Source: Parabacteroides sp. ZJ-118 (lineage in GTDB: Bacteria > Bacteroidota > Bacteroidia > Bacteroidales > Tannerellaceae). Taken from it: a stretch of DNA of 64,000 nucleotides. Below are positions 7,635-16,285 of this stretch, in pieces. Within the stretch, counting starts at the first letter, position 1. Each line of letters starts with the position of its first letter. The stretch lies in the NCBI RefSeq assembly GCF_011038785.1, contig NZ_JAAKDT010000011.1, positions 1 through 64,000 of the forward strand, given 5' to 3'. The translations under genes and the position numbers were made by a program. The notes under the pieces were generated by a model, which saw only the letters and a program-made list of their open reading frames with translations, ran no database searches and had not been told where the DNA came from.

Positions 7635-8747
7635 ATGGAAGATATGGAAAGCAAACCAACATTTGTATATCGGGATGGAATGCTGTCGGACGCCAGATAT
7701 GTGGAGTGGTTGTCCGATGTAAAAACTCGCTTCCGCCAAAGCCAGATAAAAGCCTCCGTCCGGGTCAATACCTCTATGCTGGAATTCTATTGGAGCATCG
7801 GGCGCGACTTGGTAGCACTGCGTGCAGAGGAGTGTTGGGGCGCAGGTGTGGTGAAGCAGTTCGCCCTCGATATGCGTCAGGCATTTCCGGATATAACAGG
7901 CTTCTCTGTCTCCAATGTCAAATACATGAAGCAGTGGTACTCGTTTTACTATGAGCGAGTTATAAAAAGCCACCAAGTTGGTGGCCAATTAGAAGATGAA
8001 AAAAGCCACCGAGTTAGTGGCTTTTTAGAAATGCCCGAAATTTTCGGTCGAGTGCCGTGGAAACATCACGTACTTATTATCTCCAAATGCCAATCCCTTG
8101 ACGAGGCCTTATTCTATATCAACAAAGCAGCAGACGAGGGGTGGAGTCGCAGCGCACTTGAAGCCAAGATTTCAGCCAAGTTGCTCCAAGCCCAAGGCTC
8201 TGCCGTTACAAACTTTGAGCAGACACTGCCTACCCCACAGAATATGTTGGCCAAAGAGATATTGAAAGATCCCTATCATTTTGATTTCTTATCAATGACG
8301 CCAAGATATGACGAACGTGATTTGGAAGAAGCACTCGTAGCCAACATTACGCAGTTTTTGTTGGAGTTGGGCAAAGGCTTCTCTTTCGTAGGGCGTCAGA
8401 TGGAGTTGCAGATGCTGGGCGGGCAGACCTTCTTCCCCGATTTGGTGTTTTACCATATCCCACAGCACAGGTATGTCATCATAGAGTTGAAAGCGGTAAA
8501 GTACATTCCCGAGTTTGCAGGCAAACTCAATTTCTATGTTACGGCTGCCGACGAACTGCTGCGAGGCGACGGCGACAATCCCTCCGTGGGGTTGATTATC
8601 TGCAAATCGACGGACAAAACCGTAGTGGAATGGTCGCTAAAAGACATCAATAAACCGTTGGGCGTGGCTACCTACCAATTGGAAGAGGTAGTTGACCGCA
8701 CGGTGGCCGAATTGGCATTGAGAGCAAAACGCGAAAAAGAGGAATAG
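7635..8747 (+). CDS. DUF1016 (YhcG-type) PD-(D/E)XK nuclease
   Basis: The protein is 370 residues. The N-terminal DUF1016 region (residues about 18-170; MLEFYWSIGRDLV, FSVSNVKYMKQWY) is followed by a PDDEXK nuclease domain, with Asp269 in FFPDLVF and Glu284-Leu-Lys286 in IIELKAV. The family is related to Holliday-junction resolvase-like nucleases and is often found inside type I restriction operons, where its role is unsettled. Here it stands between hsdS and hsdR, 2 bases before the latter. The linker at residues about 112-132 has an imperfect duplication (KSHQVGGQ, KSHRVSGF) whose DNA forms hairpins. Confidence 0.9.
   Translation: MEDMESKPTFVYRDGMLSDARYVEWLSDVKTRFRQSQIKASVRVNTSMLEFYWSIGRDLVALRAEECWGAGVVKQFALDMRQAFPDITGFSVSNVKYMKQWYSFYYERVIKSHQVGGQLEDEKSHRVSGFLEMPEIFGRVPWKHHVLIISKCQSLDEALFYINKAADEGWSRSALEAKISAKLLQAQGSAVTNFEQTLPTPQNMLAKEILKDPYHFDFLSMTPRYDERDLEEALVANITQFLLELGKGFSFVGRQMELQMLGGQTFFPDLVFYHIPQHRYVIIELKAVKYIPEFAGKLNFYVTAADELLRGDGDNPSVGLIICKSTDKTVVEWSLKDINKPLGVATYQLEEVVDRTVAELALRAKREKEE
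7970..8027. repeat. Duplicated hairpin inside the DUF1016 gene
   Basis: GCCACC-AAGTT-GGTGGC at 7970-7986 and a 10-base perfect stem AAAAAGCCAC (8001-8010) / GTGGCTTTTT (8018-8027) lie within the coding region. The second has the form of an intrinsic terminator, with a T-run on the plus strand, upstream of hsdR in the same operon. Confidence 0.7.
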
Positions 8748-8749
8748 TT

Positions 8750-11700
8750 ATGAAATCATTCATCAGCGAAGACAATATCGAACAGGCGATATGCAACCGA
8801 CTGTCGCAACCGGAATACGGGTGGCAGCGCATAGCGTGCGATCCCGGCGTCGAGGCGCAGAACGATGTGTCGAAGACGGGACGGTCGAGCGTGGGAGAGT
8901 GCATACTGCCCGAGGTATTCCGCAATGCGCTGCGGCGTATCAATCCTGAGATTGACTCGGATATACTCGATGGGATCGTGCGCGAATACCGGAAAGATTA
9001 TACCGGCACGGATATGGTGGACACGAACTACAAGTTCTACAACCAAATTCGCAACGGTATCAAGGTAAAGACCCGCAAACAGAATCGGGAAGATTTCGAT
9101 ATTGTACGACTGATTGATTTCGACAATCCGAAGGACAATGACTTCCACTGCGTGAATCAGATGTGGATAAAAGGCCGTTTCCGCTACCGCCGTCCGGATG
9201 TATTGCTTTTTGTCAATGGGCTGCCTTTGGTATTCATCGAGTTGAAGAATTCAACGGTAAAAATCGAGGAATCCTACAACAAAAACCTCGTTTCCTATCG
9301 GGCAGATATTCCCAATATCTTTGCCTTAAACCAAATCTGCGTTCTGTCAAATGGCTTGCAGACCAAGATCGGAGCGTGGAATGCCGGATATGAGTTTTTC
9401 TTCGAGTGGCTGCGCGTGGATGACGAGAAGGAGAAAGTAGACCGCAAACAAATTGAAGAACACGGGCTGAGCATCACGAACCTGATTGACGGTCTTTTCC
9501 GCAAAGAGCGTTTGCTCGACTACATAGAGAATTTCATCTTCTTCGACAACAAGCGCATAAAGATCATCGCCAAAAACCACCAGTATCTTGGCGTCAATAA
9601 TCTGATGAGGAGCGTTGAGAATCGGGAAGAGCTGAAAGGGAAATTAGGTGTATTCTGGCATACGCAAGGTTCGGGCAAGAGTTATTCGATGGTCATGTTC
9701 GTGCGCAAGGTGAAGCGCAAATTGCACGGGAACTTTACTTTCTTGGTGATTACCGACAGGGAAGATCTTGACACGCAGATACACAAGACCTTCGTGCGGT
9801 CAGAAGTGATTGGAGACAAGGAGGAGTGTCAGCCGAAGAATGCCGCGCAACTCCGAGAGTTCTTGTCGGGCAACAAGCCGATGGTATTCACACTCATTCA
9901 TAAGTTCCAATATGACAAGACGAAGAAATACCCCATACTCTCTGAACGAAACGACATCTTCGTGCTTGTAGACGAAGCGCATCGCACGCAATACAAGCAG
10001 TTGGCGGAAAATATGCACACGGGGCTGCCCAATGCGAACTATATCGCATTTACAGGGACTCCGCTTTTAGGCAGCAAGTGTCTGACAAACCAGTGGTTCG
10101 GCGACTATGTATCAGAGTATAATTTTGCGCAGGCAATCGAAGACGGCAGTACCGTTCCCTTGTTCTATAGTCGGCGCGTTCCAGAAGTCGGGCTTACCAA
10201 TGACTGGCTCGATACCGACATCGACCAAATAGTTGAGGACGAAAACCTGAATGACCGTGAAAAAGAGTTGCTTGAAAACGCCTCCTCTCGCATTCTGGAA
10301 GTAATAAAACGCGACGAGCGTTTAGACAGGATAGCGCAAGACATCGCGCATCATTTCCCGCGTCGTGGTTTCCTCGGTAAAGGAATGGTCGTGAGCGTAG
10401 ACAAGTACACTACGGTGAAGATGTACGACAAAGTACAGAAGTACTGGGTAGAGGAGAAGAAGAATCTTGTCAAGGAACGCAGCCACGCAACGACCCAAGA
10501 AGAGCGAGACCGCTTCACAACGATACTCAACCATATGAATAAGGTTGAAATGGCGGTGGTAATCAGCGAAGATGCCGATGAAGCAGAGAAATTCGCCGCG
10601 CAGGGACTTGACATTACACTTCACCGCAAGAAACTGAATGAGATAACGCCGGACGGCAAGGACATAGAAGACCGCTTTAAAGATCCGGACAATCCGTTGT
10701 GCCTCGTGTTCGTATGCGCCATGTGGCTGACGGGATTTGATATGCCCTCGCTCTCCACGCTCTATCTCGACAAACCGATGAAAGGCCATACGCTAATGCA
10801 GGCGATAGCCCGTGCAAACCGCGTATTTCCCGGTAAGAGTTGCGGTATCGTGGTCGATTATGTCAATGTGTTTAAGTATATGCAGCAAGCACTGAGCGAC
10901 TATGCGTCCAATGATAATGGCTCGGAATATCCGGCAAAAGACATCGAAACGCTTATCCGGAATATAGACGGATGTATTACGGAGTGCGAAATGTTCCTTA
11001 TGCAGTTGGGCATAAGCATAGAGAATATTATAGCAGAGACCAATACCCTTGACCAACTTGAACTCTTACGGCAGGCGTATGTGAAGATACTCGAAAAGGA
11101 TGAATGGAAAGACCGGTTTAAGGTGCTGAGCAATCTGCTGATGAACCTTTACGACGCAAGCAAACCGGAGATATTCGAAAGAGGGTGGGCAAACGATAAG
11201 TTTGCGCCTATAAGTTATCTTAATGGACTTTTTTGCAACCGGATAGATGACGAGAAGCTGAAGCGTGCCAAGGCAAGAATGGCATATACGCTTGACGACA
11301 GCGTGTCGGCTATTGTAGCAGAAGATCAAGCCCACTATGGCATATATAAAAGTAAGGTTATCGACCTTAGCAAACTTGATGTAGATGCGGTACGCAAAGT
11401 TATAAGCGAGTCTCCCTATAAGGCGCTGGAAATAGAGAGTTTACGTGAGTATATTGAAGGGACCTTAAAGCAACTCATCAATAAGAATTGTACTCGTATC
11501 AGGTTCTCTGAACGATACAAGAATATTATTGACAGATATAATGCCGGCGGCAGCGAAAATGAAGACTATTACGAGAAACTTCTCCAACTCATAGAGGATC
11601 TGAAGCGTGAGCAGAATCGTGCCACCGAGATGGACTTGGCGGAAGAAGAACTTGAAATCTTCGACCTGCTTATCAAGGATCGTAAACTGACGCAGAAAGA

Positions 11701-11950
11701 AGAGCAAAAGGTGAAATTAGCAGCGAAGAACCTATATAAGAAACTCTCCGAGGAGAAGAACAAGGTAATGGTTGTGGACTGGTACAAAGACGAGCAGCCC
11801 AGACAGAAGGTGATGACTATCATCAAAGTCTCCCTGGATAACGACCTGCCTGAATCATACGATCGGGAAGTCTTTGTATCCAAAACAAACCTGCTGATGA
11901 ATCACTTCATCGACATGGCAGTCCAAGGTTACGGTTGGCTTACGGCATAG
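8750..11950 (+). CDS. hsdR: Type I restriction endonuclease subunit R
   Basis: The protein has 1066 residues, a normal full length. The N-terminal nuclease domain shows RRPDVLLF and Glu164-Leu-Lys166 (VFIELKNS), a PD-(D/E)XK core that cuts DNA. The motor follows: Walker A GSGKS from residue 307, DEAH at 408-411, and superfamily 2 helicase motifs (TGTPLLG, TGFDMPSLSTLYLDKP, QAIARANRV). The C-terminal third is helical and should bind the HsdM/S methylase. It translocates DNA using ATP and cleaves unmethylated DNA at a distance. All catalytic parts appear intact, so the system should be functional. Confidence 0.95.
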   Translation: MKSFISEDNIEQAICNRLSQPEYGWQRIACDPGVEAQNDVSKTGRSSVGECILPEVFRNALRRINPEIDSDILDGIVREYRKDYTGTDMVDTNYKFYNQIRNGIKVKTRKQNREDFDIVRLIDFDNPKDNDFHCVNQMWIKGRFRYRRPDVLLFVNGLPLVFIELKNSTVKIEESYNKNLVSYRADIPNIFALNQICVLSNGLQTKIGAWNAGYEFFFEWLRVDDEKEKVDRKQIEEHGLSITNLIDGLFRKERLLDYIENFIFFDNKRIKIIAKNHQYLGVNNLMRSVENREELKGKLGVFWHTQGSGKSYSMVMFVRKVKRKLHGNFTFLVITDREDLDTQIHKTFVRSEVIGDKEECQPKNAAQLREFLSGNKPMVFTLIHKFQYDKTKKYPILSERNDIFVLVDEAHRTQYKQLAENMHTGLPNANYIAFTGTPLLGSKCLTNQWFGDYVSEYNFAQAIEDGSTVPLFYSRRVPEVGLTNDWLDTDIDQIVEDENLNDREKELLENASSRILEVIKRDERLDRIAQDIAHHFPRRGFLGKGMVVSVDKYTTVKMYDKVQKYWVEEKKNLVKERSHATTQEERDRFTTILNHMNKVEMAVVISEDADEAEKFAAQGLDITLHRKKLNEITPDGKDIEDRFKDPDNPLCLVFVCAMWLTGFDMPSLSTLYLDKPMKGHTLMQAIARANRVFPGKSCGIVVDYVNVFKYMQQALSDYASNDNGSEYPAKDIETLIRNIDGCITECEMFLMQLGISIENIIAETNTLDQLELLRQAYVKILEKDEWKDRFKVLSNLLMNLYDASKPEIFERGWANDKFAPISYLNGLFCNRIDDEKLKRAKARMAYTLDDSVSAIVAEDQAHYGIYKSKVIDLSKLDVDAVRKVISESPYKALEIESLREYIEGTLKQLINKNCTRIRFSERYKNIIDRYNAGGSENEDYYEKLLQLIEDLKREQNRATEMDLAEEELEIFDLLIKDRKLTQKEEQKVKLAAKNLYKKLSEEKNKVMVVDWYKDEQPRQKVMTIIKVSLDNDLPESYDREVFVSKTNLLMNHFIDMAVQGYGWLTA

Positions 11951-11981
11951 AAAGGGATTAATAAACTGTAAATAGGATAAC

Positions 11982-12228
11982 ATGGAAAATGCCCGCATCA
12001 TACATGTAACGACTCCGCCGGCTGATCAGCCATTATTCCGAAAGATATGAGCGGATGCTCGTGGGCACGGGCGATGTCCCTTCTACCGTCGGGTTTTACC
12101 TGCATTGCGGCTTTACCTATTCCCACCGTGTCGAAAACTTCTTCACGGACCACTACGACCACCCCATCATCGAAGACGGCATCCGGCTGAAAGACATGGT
12201 GTATCTGAAATATGCGATGAAAGACGGC
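11982..12228 (+). pseudogene. Decayed GNAT acetyltransferase (first of two)
   Basis: A frame starting [19 protein letters not shown] stops after about 20 codons. Another frame then carries [24 protein letters not shown] (given in part) and [15 protein letters not shown], the C-terminal half of a GNAT-fold acetyltransferase. The acetyl-CoA-binding middle is missing, so the gene is inactive. It has no stop codon of its own and reads into the next relic, which indicates a deletion at the junction. Confidence 0.65.
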
Positions 12229-12548
12229 ATGACCATCCGGACGGCCCGACAGTCGGACGCAGCCGAAGGGAAGGATTTATTCCGGGTTACTGGCTGTTGC
12301 CGGAGTATCAGCACCGGGGCATCGTGACGGAAAGCGTGAGGCTGCTGTGCCGATGGGCGGTGAAGGAACGTGACATCCGGCGCATACAGATACGTTGCGC
12401 CGTGGGCAACGTGGCAAGCAACCGCATACCCCAAAGACTCGGCTTTAAACATGAGGGTACGGAACGCGCCGGGCAACTGTTGGCTTCGGGCGAATATGCG
12501 GATATTAACGTGTACAGTATCTTAAAGGAAGAGGTGGTTGGGGAATAA
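12229..12548 (+). pseudogene. Decayed RimJ/RimL-type acetyltransferase (second of two)
   Basis: The frame begins [18 protein letters not shown] and then changes frame to [21 protein letters not shown] (given in part), NVASNRIPQRLGFKHEGTER and YADINVYSILKEE, which together are the ends of a GNAT protein of the RimJ/RimL family. Roughly 60 residues between the two parts are missing. It is a remnant of the accessory region and unlikely to make an active enzyme. Confidence 0.7.
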
Positions 12549-12615
12549 CCTATTCTTCATCGTGATATTTCCTGACTTCGTCATTGCGTCACCCTAAATC
12601 ATCTTTTTGGAAAGA

Positions 12616-14196
12616 TCACACTTCCACCACCCGGTACACATTCCCTTTCATCGTATGGATGCGCTCGCCGAGTTGCGGCAGCACACGGCTGAGGCTGTAA
12701 GCCGTCAACCCGCGCATGGCGGCTGGATGCGCCTGTTTCATCGCCTCGAATATTTGGGCGGCGTTGAGCGTCCGTACGTCCTCCTCCTTGTCGTCCGCCG
12801 TAGCGAAACGGAAGACACTGCCGAACAGCTCCTCCTCGGGGACGTGCTTGTAGAATAGGGAGTTGTTGCGCCGGATGGCGGCCTCCTCTTCCTTGCTGAA
12901 CCAGTGGCGCTCGCCTTGCAGCAGCTCCTCCTTGAGTTGGGCGTAAATCTGTGCGTGGTCGATGGGAGCGGCACAGTCGATGGGGTGCTCCAATTTCACG
13001 CAGAGGAAGCGGCGCGAGCCGGTGCGATCCGCCAGCAACGTCTCCAGATTGCTCGTGCCGATGAAGGAGGCGATGCGGCGCAACGGCTCGTGGCTTTGGC
13101 GGTACGCCTTGCGGATATTGAGGGCGGACATCTGCATCAGGTTTTTCAACAGGGGCATCTTCGAGGCGGGCAGGCGGTCGAACTCGTCCATGTTGATAAG
13201 GCCGAACGCAGCCAATTTCTGTTCGCAAGCGGAAGGGGCGTTGAGGTCGAAGCTGTCCGTGTAGTAATCCGCCAGTTCATTGGGCATCAGGGAGCGGCAG
13301 AAGGTGGATTTGCCCCAACCCTGTTCGTTGCTGACTATCAAAGGAGCCACGCTGTTGGCACGGAGTCCCGTACCGTGCTCCATCCATTGGGCGGCGACAC
13401 CGAGCATCCAGCGGTGGAAGCCCTGCAGCCACACGGGATTGTCGCTGACACGGGCGGCGAGTTCCGTCACGCGGTCTTTCCCGTCCCACCCGGGAAGGTG
13501 CTCCATATAATCGGTAAAGGGGTGGTAGGCGGTAATGCGCTTGGAGTGGACAAAGCGCTGCACGTCGCGGTCCCAGCACTCCACGCCGGCCTCAAGGGCA
13601 TCGAGGGAGAGGGCGTTGAGGGCTCGCTTATCCACTTTCCTGTATATACAAGTAAGGTGGGAGGCGGATTCTTCCGCCTGTTCCGTGCATGTTGCCCGTT
13701 CCATATACTCCGTCTGCTCGGTCAACACGTTGAAGCGGAAGAGGTATCGGCTTGTCAGGTAGTCTGTTACACGGCGAACCAGCCCCGTTATCTTGGAGGG
13801 GGATTCGGTGGCTTCTTCCCGGCGTACCGGCTTGCCACCCGTCACCGCACGTTTCCCTGCAAGGGCGGTGACACCTGCGTCCGCTTCATGTCCGCCCGCA
13901 TTCGTCTCATGTCCGCCCGTGGCGTCTATCACGAAGCGGTGTTTCCCAAAGTGTTTGCTTTCATTGGTGCGTGGAGTCCACGCCACGGCAATGACCATGC
14001 GCCCCTCTTCCACATCGATGCAGAAGCGGCTGCCGGGTATGAACGCGCAGATGCGTTGTATCTTGACCAGCGCAGGGGCAAAGAGTTCCTCGCCCTCGGT
14101 CTTCGGGGTGGAACAAGAGGCAGAGGCATACGTCCGGCTGCGCCGGCCAAACATCCGTTTTACGGTGGAAAGAAAGGGATTGTTTATCATAGTCAT
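12616..14196 (-). CDS. VirE/VapE-like P-loop ATPase (DUF3874-type C-terminus)
   Basis: The protein is 526 residues. The central and C-terminal part is a virulence-associated-protein-E helicase-like ATPase: Walker A NEQGWGKST around Lys296, LINMDEFDRL as Walker B, and an arginine-finger region FIGTSNLETLLADRTGSRRF (given in part). The last 120 residues match the winged-helix DUF3874-type tail. Such proteins are related to superfamily 3 helicase/primases of phages and mobile islands and are common next to tRNA genes in Bacteroides. The N-terminus has a small GGHETNAGGHEADAG duplication. GC content is higher than in the restriction genes. No integrase or primase partner is present. Confidence 0.85.
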   Translation of the reverse strand: MTMINNPFLSTVKRMFGRRSRTYASASCSTPKTEGEELFAPALVKIQRICAFIPGSRFCIDVEEGRMVIAVAWTPRTNESKHFGKHRFVIDATGGHETNAGGHEADAGVTALAGKRAVTGGKPVRREEATESPSKITGLVRRVTDYLTSRYLFRFNVLTEQTEYMERATCTEQAEESASHLTCIYRKVDKRALNALSLDALEAGVECWDRDVQRFVHSKRITAYHPFTDYMEHLPGWDGKDRVTELAARVSDNPVWLQGFHRWMLGVAAQWMEHGTGLRANSVAPLIVSNEQGWGKSTFCRSLMPNELADYYTDSFDLNAPSACEQKLAAFGLINMDEFDRLPASKMPLLKNLMQMSALNIRKAYRQSHEPLRRIASFIGTSNLETLLADRTGSRRFLCVKLEHPIDCAAPIDHAQIYAQLKEELLQGERHWFSKEEEAAIRRNNSLFYKHVPEEELFGSVFRFATADDKEEDVRTLNAAQIFEAMKQAHPAAMRGLTAYSLSRVLPQLGERIHTMKGNVYRVVEV

Positions 14197-14289
14197 TCAA
14201 GATTTGAGTTTTCTGCACACGCTTCTACAAATATACGACATCAAAAAGCCGTTGTCAAGTAAAAATGCAATTTTCTTCCGACAGTATAG

Positions 14290-14337
14290 ACCTCTTTAGC
14301 TCGCTAAAGTGGCGCTTTAGCAACACAATGTAGAGGT
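14290..14337. repeat. Nested hairpin upstream of the VirE-like gene
   Basis: The outer stem ACCTCT (14290-14295) pairs with AGAGGT (14332-14337), and the inner stem GCTAAAG (14303-14309) pairs with CTTTAGC (14315-14321). It lies 94 bases before the VirE-like start codon. It could be an RNA leader structure, an island end, or a terminator for something lost. Confidence 0.4.
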
Positions 14338-14663
14338 TTATGACGGCTCGACGCCCGGCATTTGACGACTCATAATTCAAAATTCATAATTCCCAATCCT
14401 CTTTCATCCCTTCATCGCTCCTTTTCGCGTAAATGAAAAACGTCTGAAAGGATATCTGAAAGGAGGGAATGCCAATGTACGTTCATCCGTAAACGATTAT
14501 TTATCAGCACTTCCAAACAGTCATGAAAGGATGAACGTAAAACTCGGCAAGCACATCCATGTAGCGATTTTTATAGGACGGTATGAACGGTAAGGCATGA
14601 AAGGGCGGTTGTTCCATCCATGCAGTTTGGCCTCCGGAAATGCCACACTTCAGCCTTCCCCGA

Positions 14664-14741
14664 GTGAGGCATTTTCCCCTGTGAAGTGAGGCATTTTCCC
14701 TTGCGAAGTGTGGTATTTTCCCTTGCGAAGTGTGGCATTGG
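14664..14741. repeat. 22-base tandem repeat, about 3.5 copies
   Basis: Units start at 14664, 14686, 14708 and 14730 with the form GTGwGGyATTTTCCCyTGyGAA. The period is not a multiple of three, so the array is not coding. Copies have no unique spacers, so it is not a CRISPR. It resembles the repeats often seen beside VirE-like genes in Bacteroides. Confidence 0.8.
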
Positions 14742-14854
14742 AATCGGTTTCTCCCGCACATCCGTGTCCTTACATTTGGCTCTGCCCGGGTGCAGTATGC
14801 CGAGAGACGAAAATCGCCAACAGTCTAAATATCTGACTATTAGCGATTTCTGCG

Positions 14855-14938
14855 TACCCAGAGCCGGGATCGAACCGGCATGGAAGTGAATCCACTGGTG
14901 TTTGAGACCAGCGCGTCTACCAATTCCGCCATCTGGGC
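14855..14938 (-). tRNA. tRNA-Leu (anticodon CAA)
   Basis: The minus strand folds as a class II tRNA: acceptor GCCCAGA/TCTGGGT, D-arm GGCGGAATTGGTAGAC, anticodon stem CTGGT/ACCAG with loop CTCAAAC (anticodon CAA, reading UUG), a long variable arm, and T-arm GGTTCGATCC. The CCA end is not encoded. Its 3' end faces the accessory DNA to the left, the usual orientation for an island integrated at a tRNA. Confidence 0.95.
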
Positions 14939-14993
14939 ATTTTTTGAACAACCTTTCCAGCTTTAACCGCAGGTTTGCCCCTCAAATGCGTTG

Positions 14994-15024
14994 CAAAGGT
15001 ACAGTTTCTTTTTAAACCTGCAAG
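14994..15024 (-). promoter_or_regulatory. Promoter of tRNA-Leu
   Basis: On the minus strand TACCTTTG (14994-15001) is a perfect -7 box, with CTTG (15021-15024) 19 bases upstream as a near -33 element. Transcription should start about 50 bases before the mature 5' end. Confidence 0.65.
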
Positions 15025-15080
15025 CGTTTGGATGAAAATTTTCAAATATTTTTCCCACGGAGGGAATATATATAGGTTTG

Positions 15081-15112
15081 TTTCGCATAGAAAGATTATT
15101 TCGTTACATTTG
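15081..15112 (+). promoter_or_regulatory. Promoter of the mannose-1-phosphate guanylyltransferase gene
   Basis: TACATTTG (15105-15112) is a perfect -7 box, and TTTC (15081-15084) lies 20 bases upstream as a near -33 box. The predicted start site is about 25 bases before the ATG at 15144. Confidence 0.6.
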
Positions 15113-15143
15113 TGAACGTATAATCATAATAACAGCCAATATC

Positions 15144-16226
15144 ATGAAAGATAACTATTGCGTCATCATGGGAGGCGGAATCGGTAGTCGTTTCTGGCCT
15201 TTCAGTAGAGAAAGTTACCCAAAGCAATTCCTTGATTTTTTTGGGAGCGGACGGTCTTTACTGCAAATGACATTTGATCGCTTCGCAAAAATCATCCCTA
15301 CTGAAAATATATACATCGTTACCAACGAATCTTACGCAGACTTAATCAAGAAGCAGTTGCCCGAATTAGCGGAAAGACAAATCCTTTTGGAACCGGCTCG
15401 CCGCAATACAGCTCCTTGTATCGCTTATGCGGCTTATCATATTAAGGCATGCAATCCGGAAGCGAATATTGTCGTAGCCCCTTCCGACCATCTGATCTTA
15501 AAAGAGGATATTTTCTTGAGGGACGTTCAAAAGGCGTTGGATTTCGTGAAAAGAAACCGTGCGTTGGTCACCTTGGGTATCAAGCCTAGCCGCCCAGAGA
15601 CAGGATACGGATATATTCAAAGCAGTGACACGGTAGTAGATGATTTCACCAAGGTGAAGACCTTTACGGAAAAACCAAACCTCGAGTTGGCAAAGGTGTT
15701 TATGGAAAGTGGAGAATTCTTCTGGAATTCCGGCTTGTTCGTCTGGAACGTGAATACGATCTTGGAAGCGTTCTCTAAATATCTCCCGGATATCAGCAGC
15801 CGTTTCGATCTGGGTAAGGATAAATTTAATACCCCGGAAGAAAAAACGTTCATTCAAGAGAATTTCCCCTATTGCCTAAATATATCCATTGACTACGGTA
15901 TCATGGAAAAAGCGCACAACGTATATATGCTATGCGCTGATTTCGGTTGGGCCGACCTCGGCAGCTGGGGATCTTTGTTCGACCTGGCGAATAAAGACGA
16001 GAATGAGAACGCCGTATTGAAAAATAACGAGGCAATGCTATACGAATGCTCCGGCAACGTGATCGCATTGAATAACCCGAAACGCTTGGCTGTTATCCAA
16101 GGGCTAAAAGATTGCATCGTAGCCGAGTCTGGAAACGTGTTATTGATTTGTAAGAAAGATGACGAACAACGTATCAAACAATTCGTAGCCGACGCTAAGA
16201 TTAAATACGGAAAAGAATACAACTGA
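15144..16226 (+). CDS. manC: Mannose-1-phosphate guanylyltransferase
   Basis: The protein has 360 residues from MKDNYCVIMGGG; an upstream start at 15078 would precede the promoter and is rejected. The nucleotidyltransferase signature GGGIGSRFWPFSR lies near residues 10-22 and is followed by YPKQF; the EKP sugar-binding motif and NSGLFVW follow. It makes GDP-mannose from GTP and mannose-1-phosphate, the precursor for mannose and fucose units of capsule and glycoproteins. It is the short form, without a phosphomannose isomerase domain. It stands alone, ending at a strong bidirectional hairpin. Confidence 0.93.
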   Translation: MKDNYCVIMGGGIGSRFWPFSRESYPKQFLDFFGSGRSLLQMTFDRFAKIIPTENIYIVTNESYADLIKKQLPELAERQILLEPARRNTAPCIAYAAYHIKACNPEANIVVAPSDHLILKEDIFLRDVQKALDFVKRNRALVTLGIKPSRPETGYGYIQSSDTVVDDFTKVKTFTEKPNLELAKVFMESGEFFWNSGLFVWNVNTILEAFSKYLPDISSRFDLGKDKFNTPEEKTFIQENFPYCLNISIDYGIMEKAHNVYMLCADFGWADLGSWGSLFDLANKDENENAVLKNNEAMLYECSGNVIALNNPKRLAVIQGLKDCIVAESGNVLLICKKDDEQRIKQFVADAKIKYGKEYN

Positions 16227-16229
16227 TTA

Positions 16230-16285
16230 AAAATTGAGAATTGAGAATTATCGGCAAGCGGTATTCACTCTCAATTCTCAATTTT
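16230..16285. terminator. Bidirectional terminator hairpin, 17-base perfect stem
   Basis: AAAATTGAGAATTGAGA (16230-16246) pairs perfectly with its complement at 16269-16285. It separates the converging manC and lolE-like genes. The stop codon of the lolE-like gene (16271-16273) lies inside the right arm, so the end of that gene is part of the terminator. Confidence 0.8.

Larger units (their letters stand above)
14197..14854. other. Intergenic accessory-region tail with hairpin and tandem repeat
   Basis: No protein gene is supported in these 660 bases; open frames across it are low-complexity shadows. It holds a nested hairpin at 14290-14337 (ACCTCT/AGAGGT outside GCTAAAG/CTTTAGC), short CATAATTC-type repeats near 14370-14392, and a 22-base tandem array at 14664-14741. 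It separates the VirE-like gene from the tRNA. Confidence 0.6.

Noticed and set aside
12904-14262. Long plus-strand open frame (452 codons) across the VirE-like gene
   Set aside because: It is antisense to a gene with clear Walker motifs. The length comes from the high GC content, and the protein shows no family features.
14664-14741. Possible CRISPR array
   Set aside because: The units follow each other directly with a 22-base period and no spacers, and no cas genes are present.
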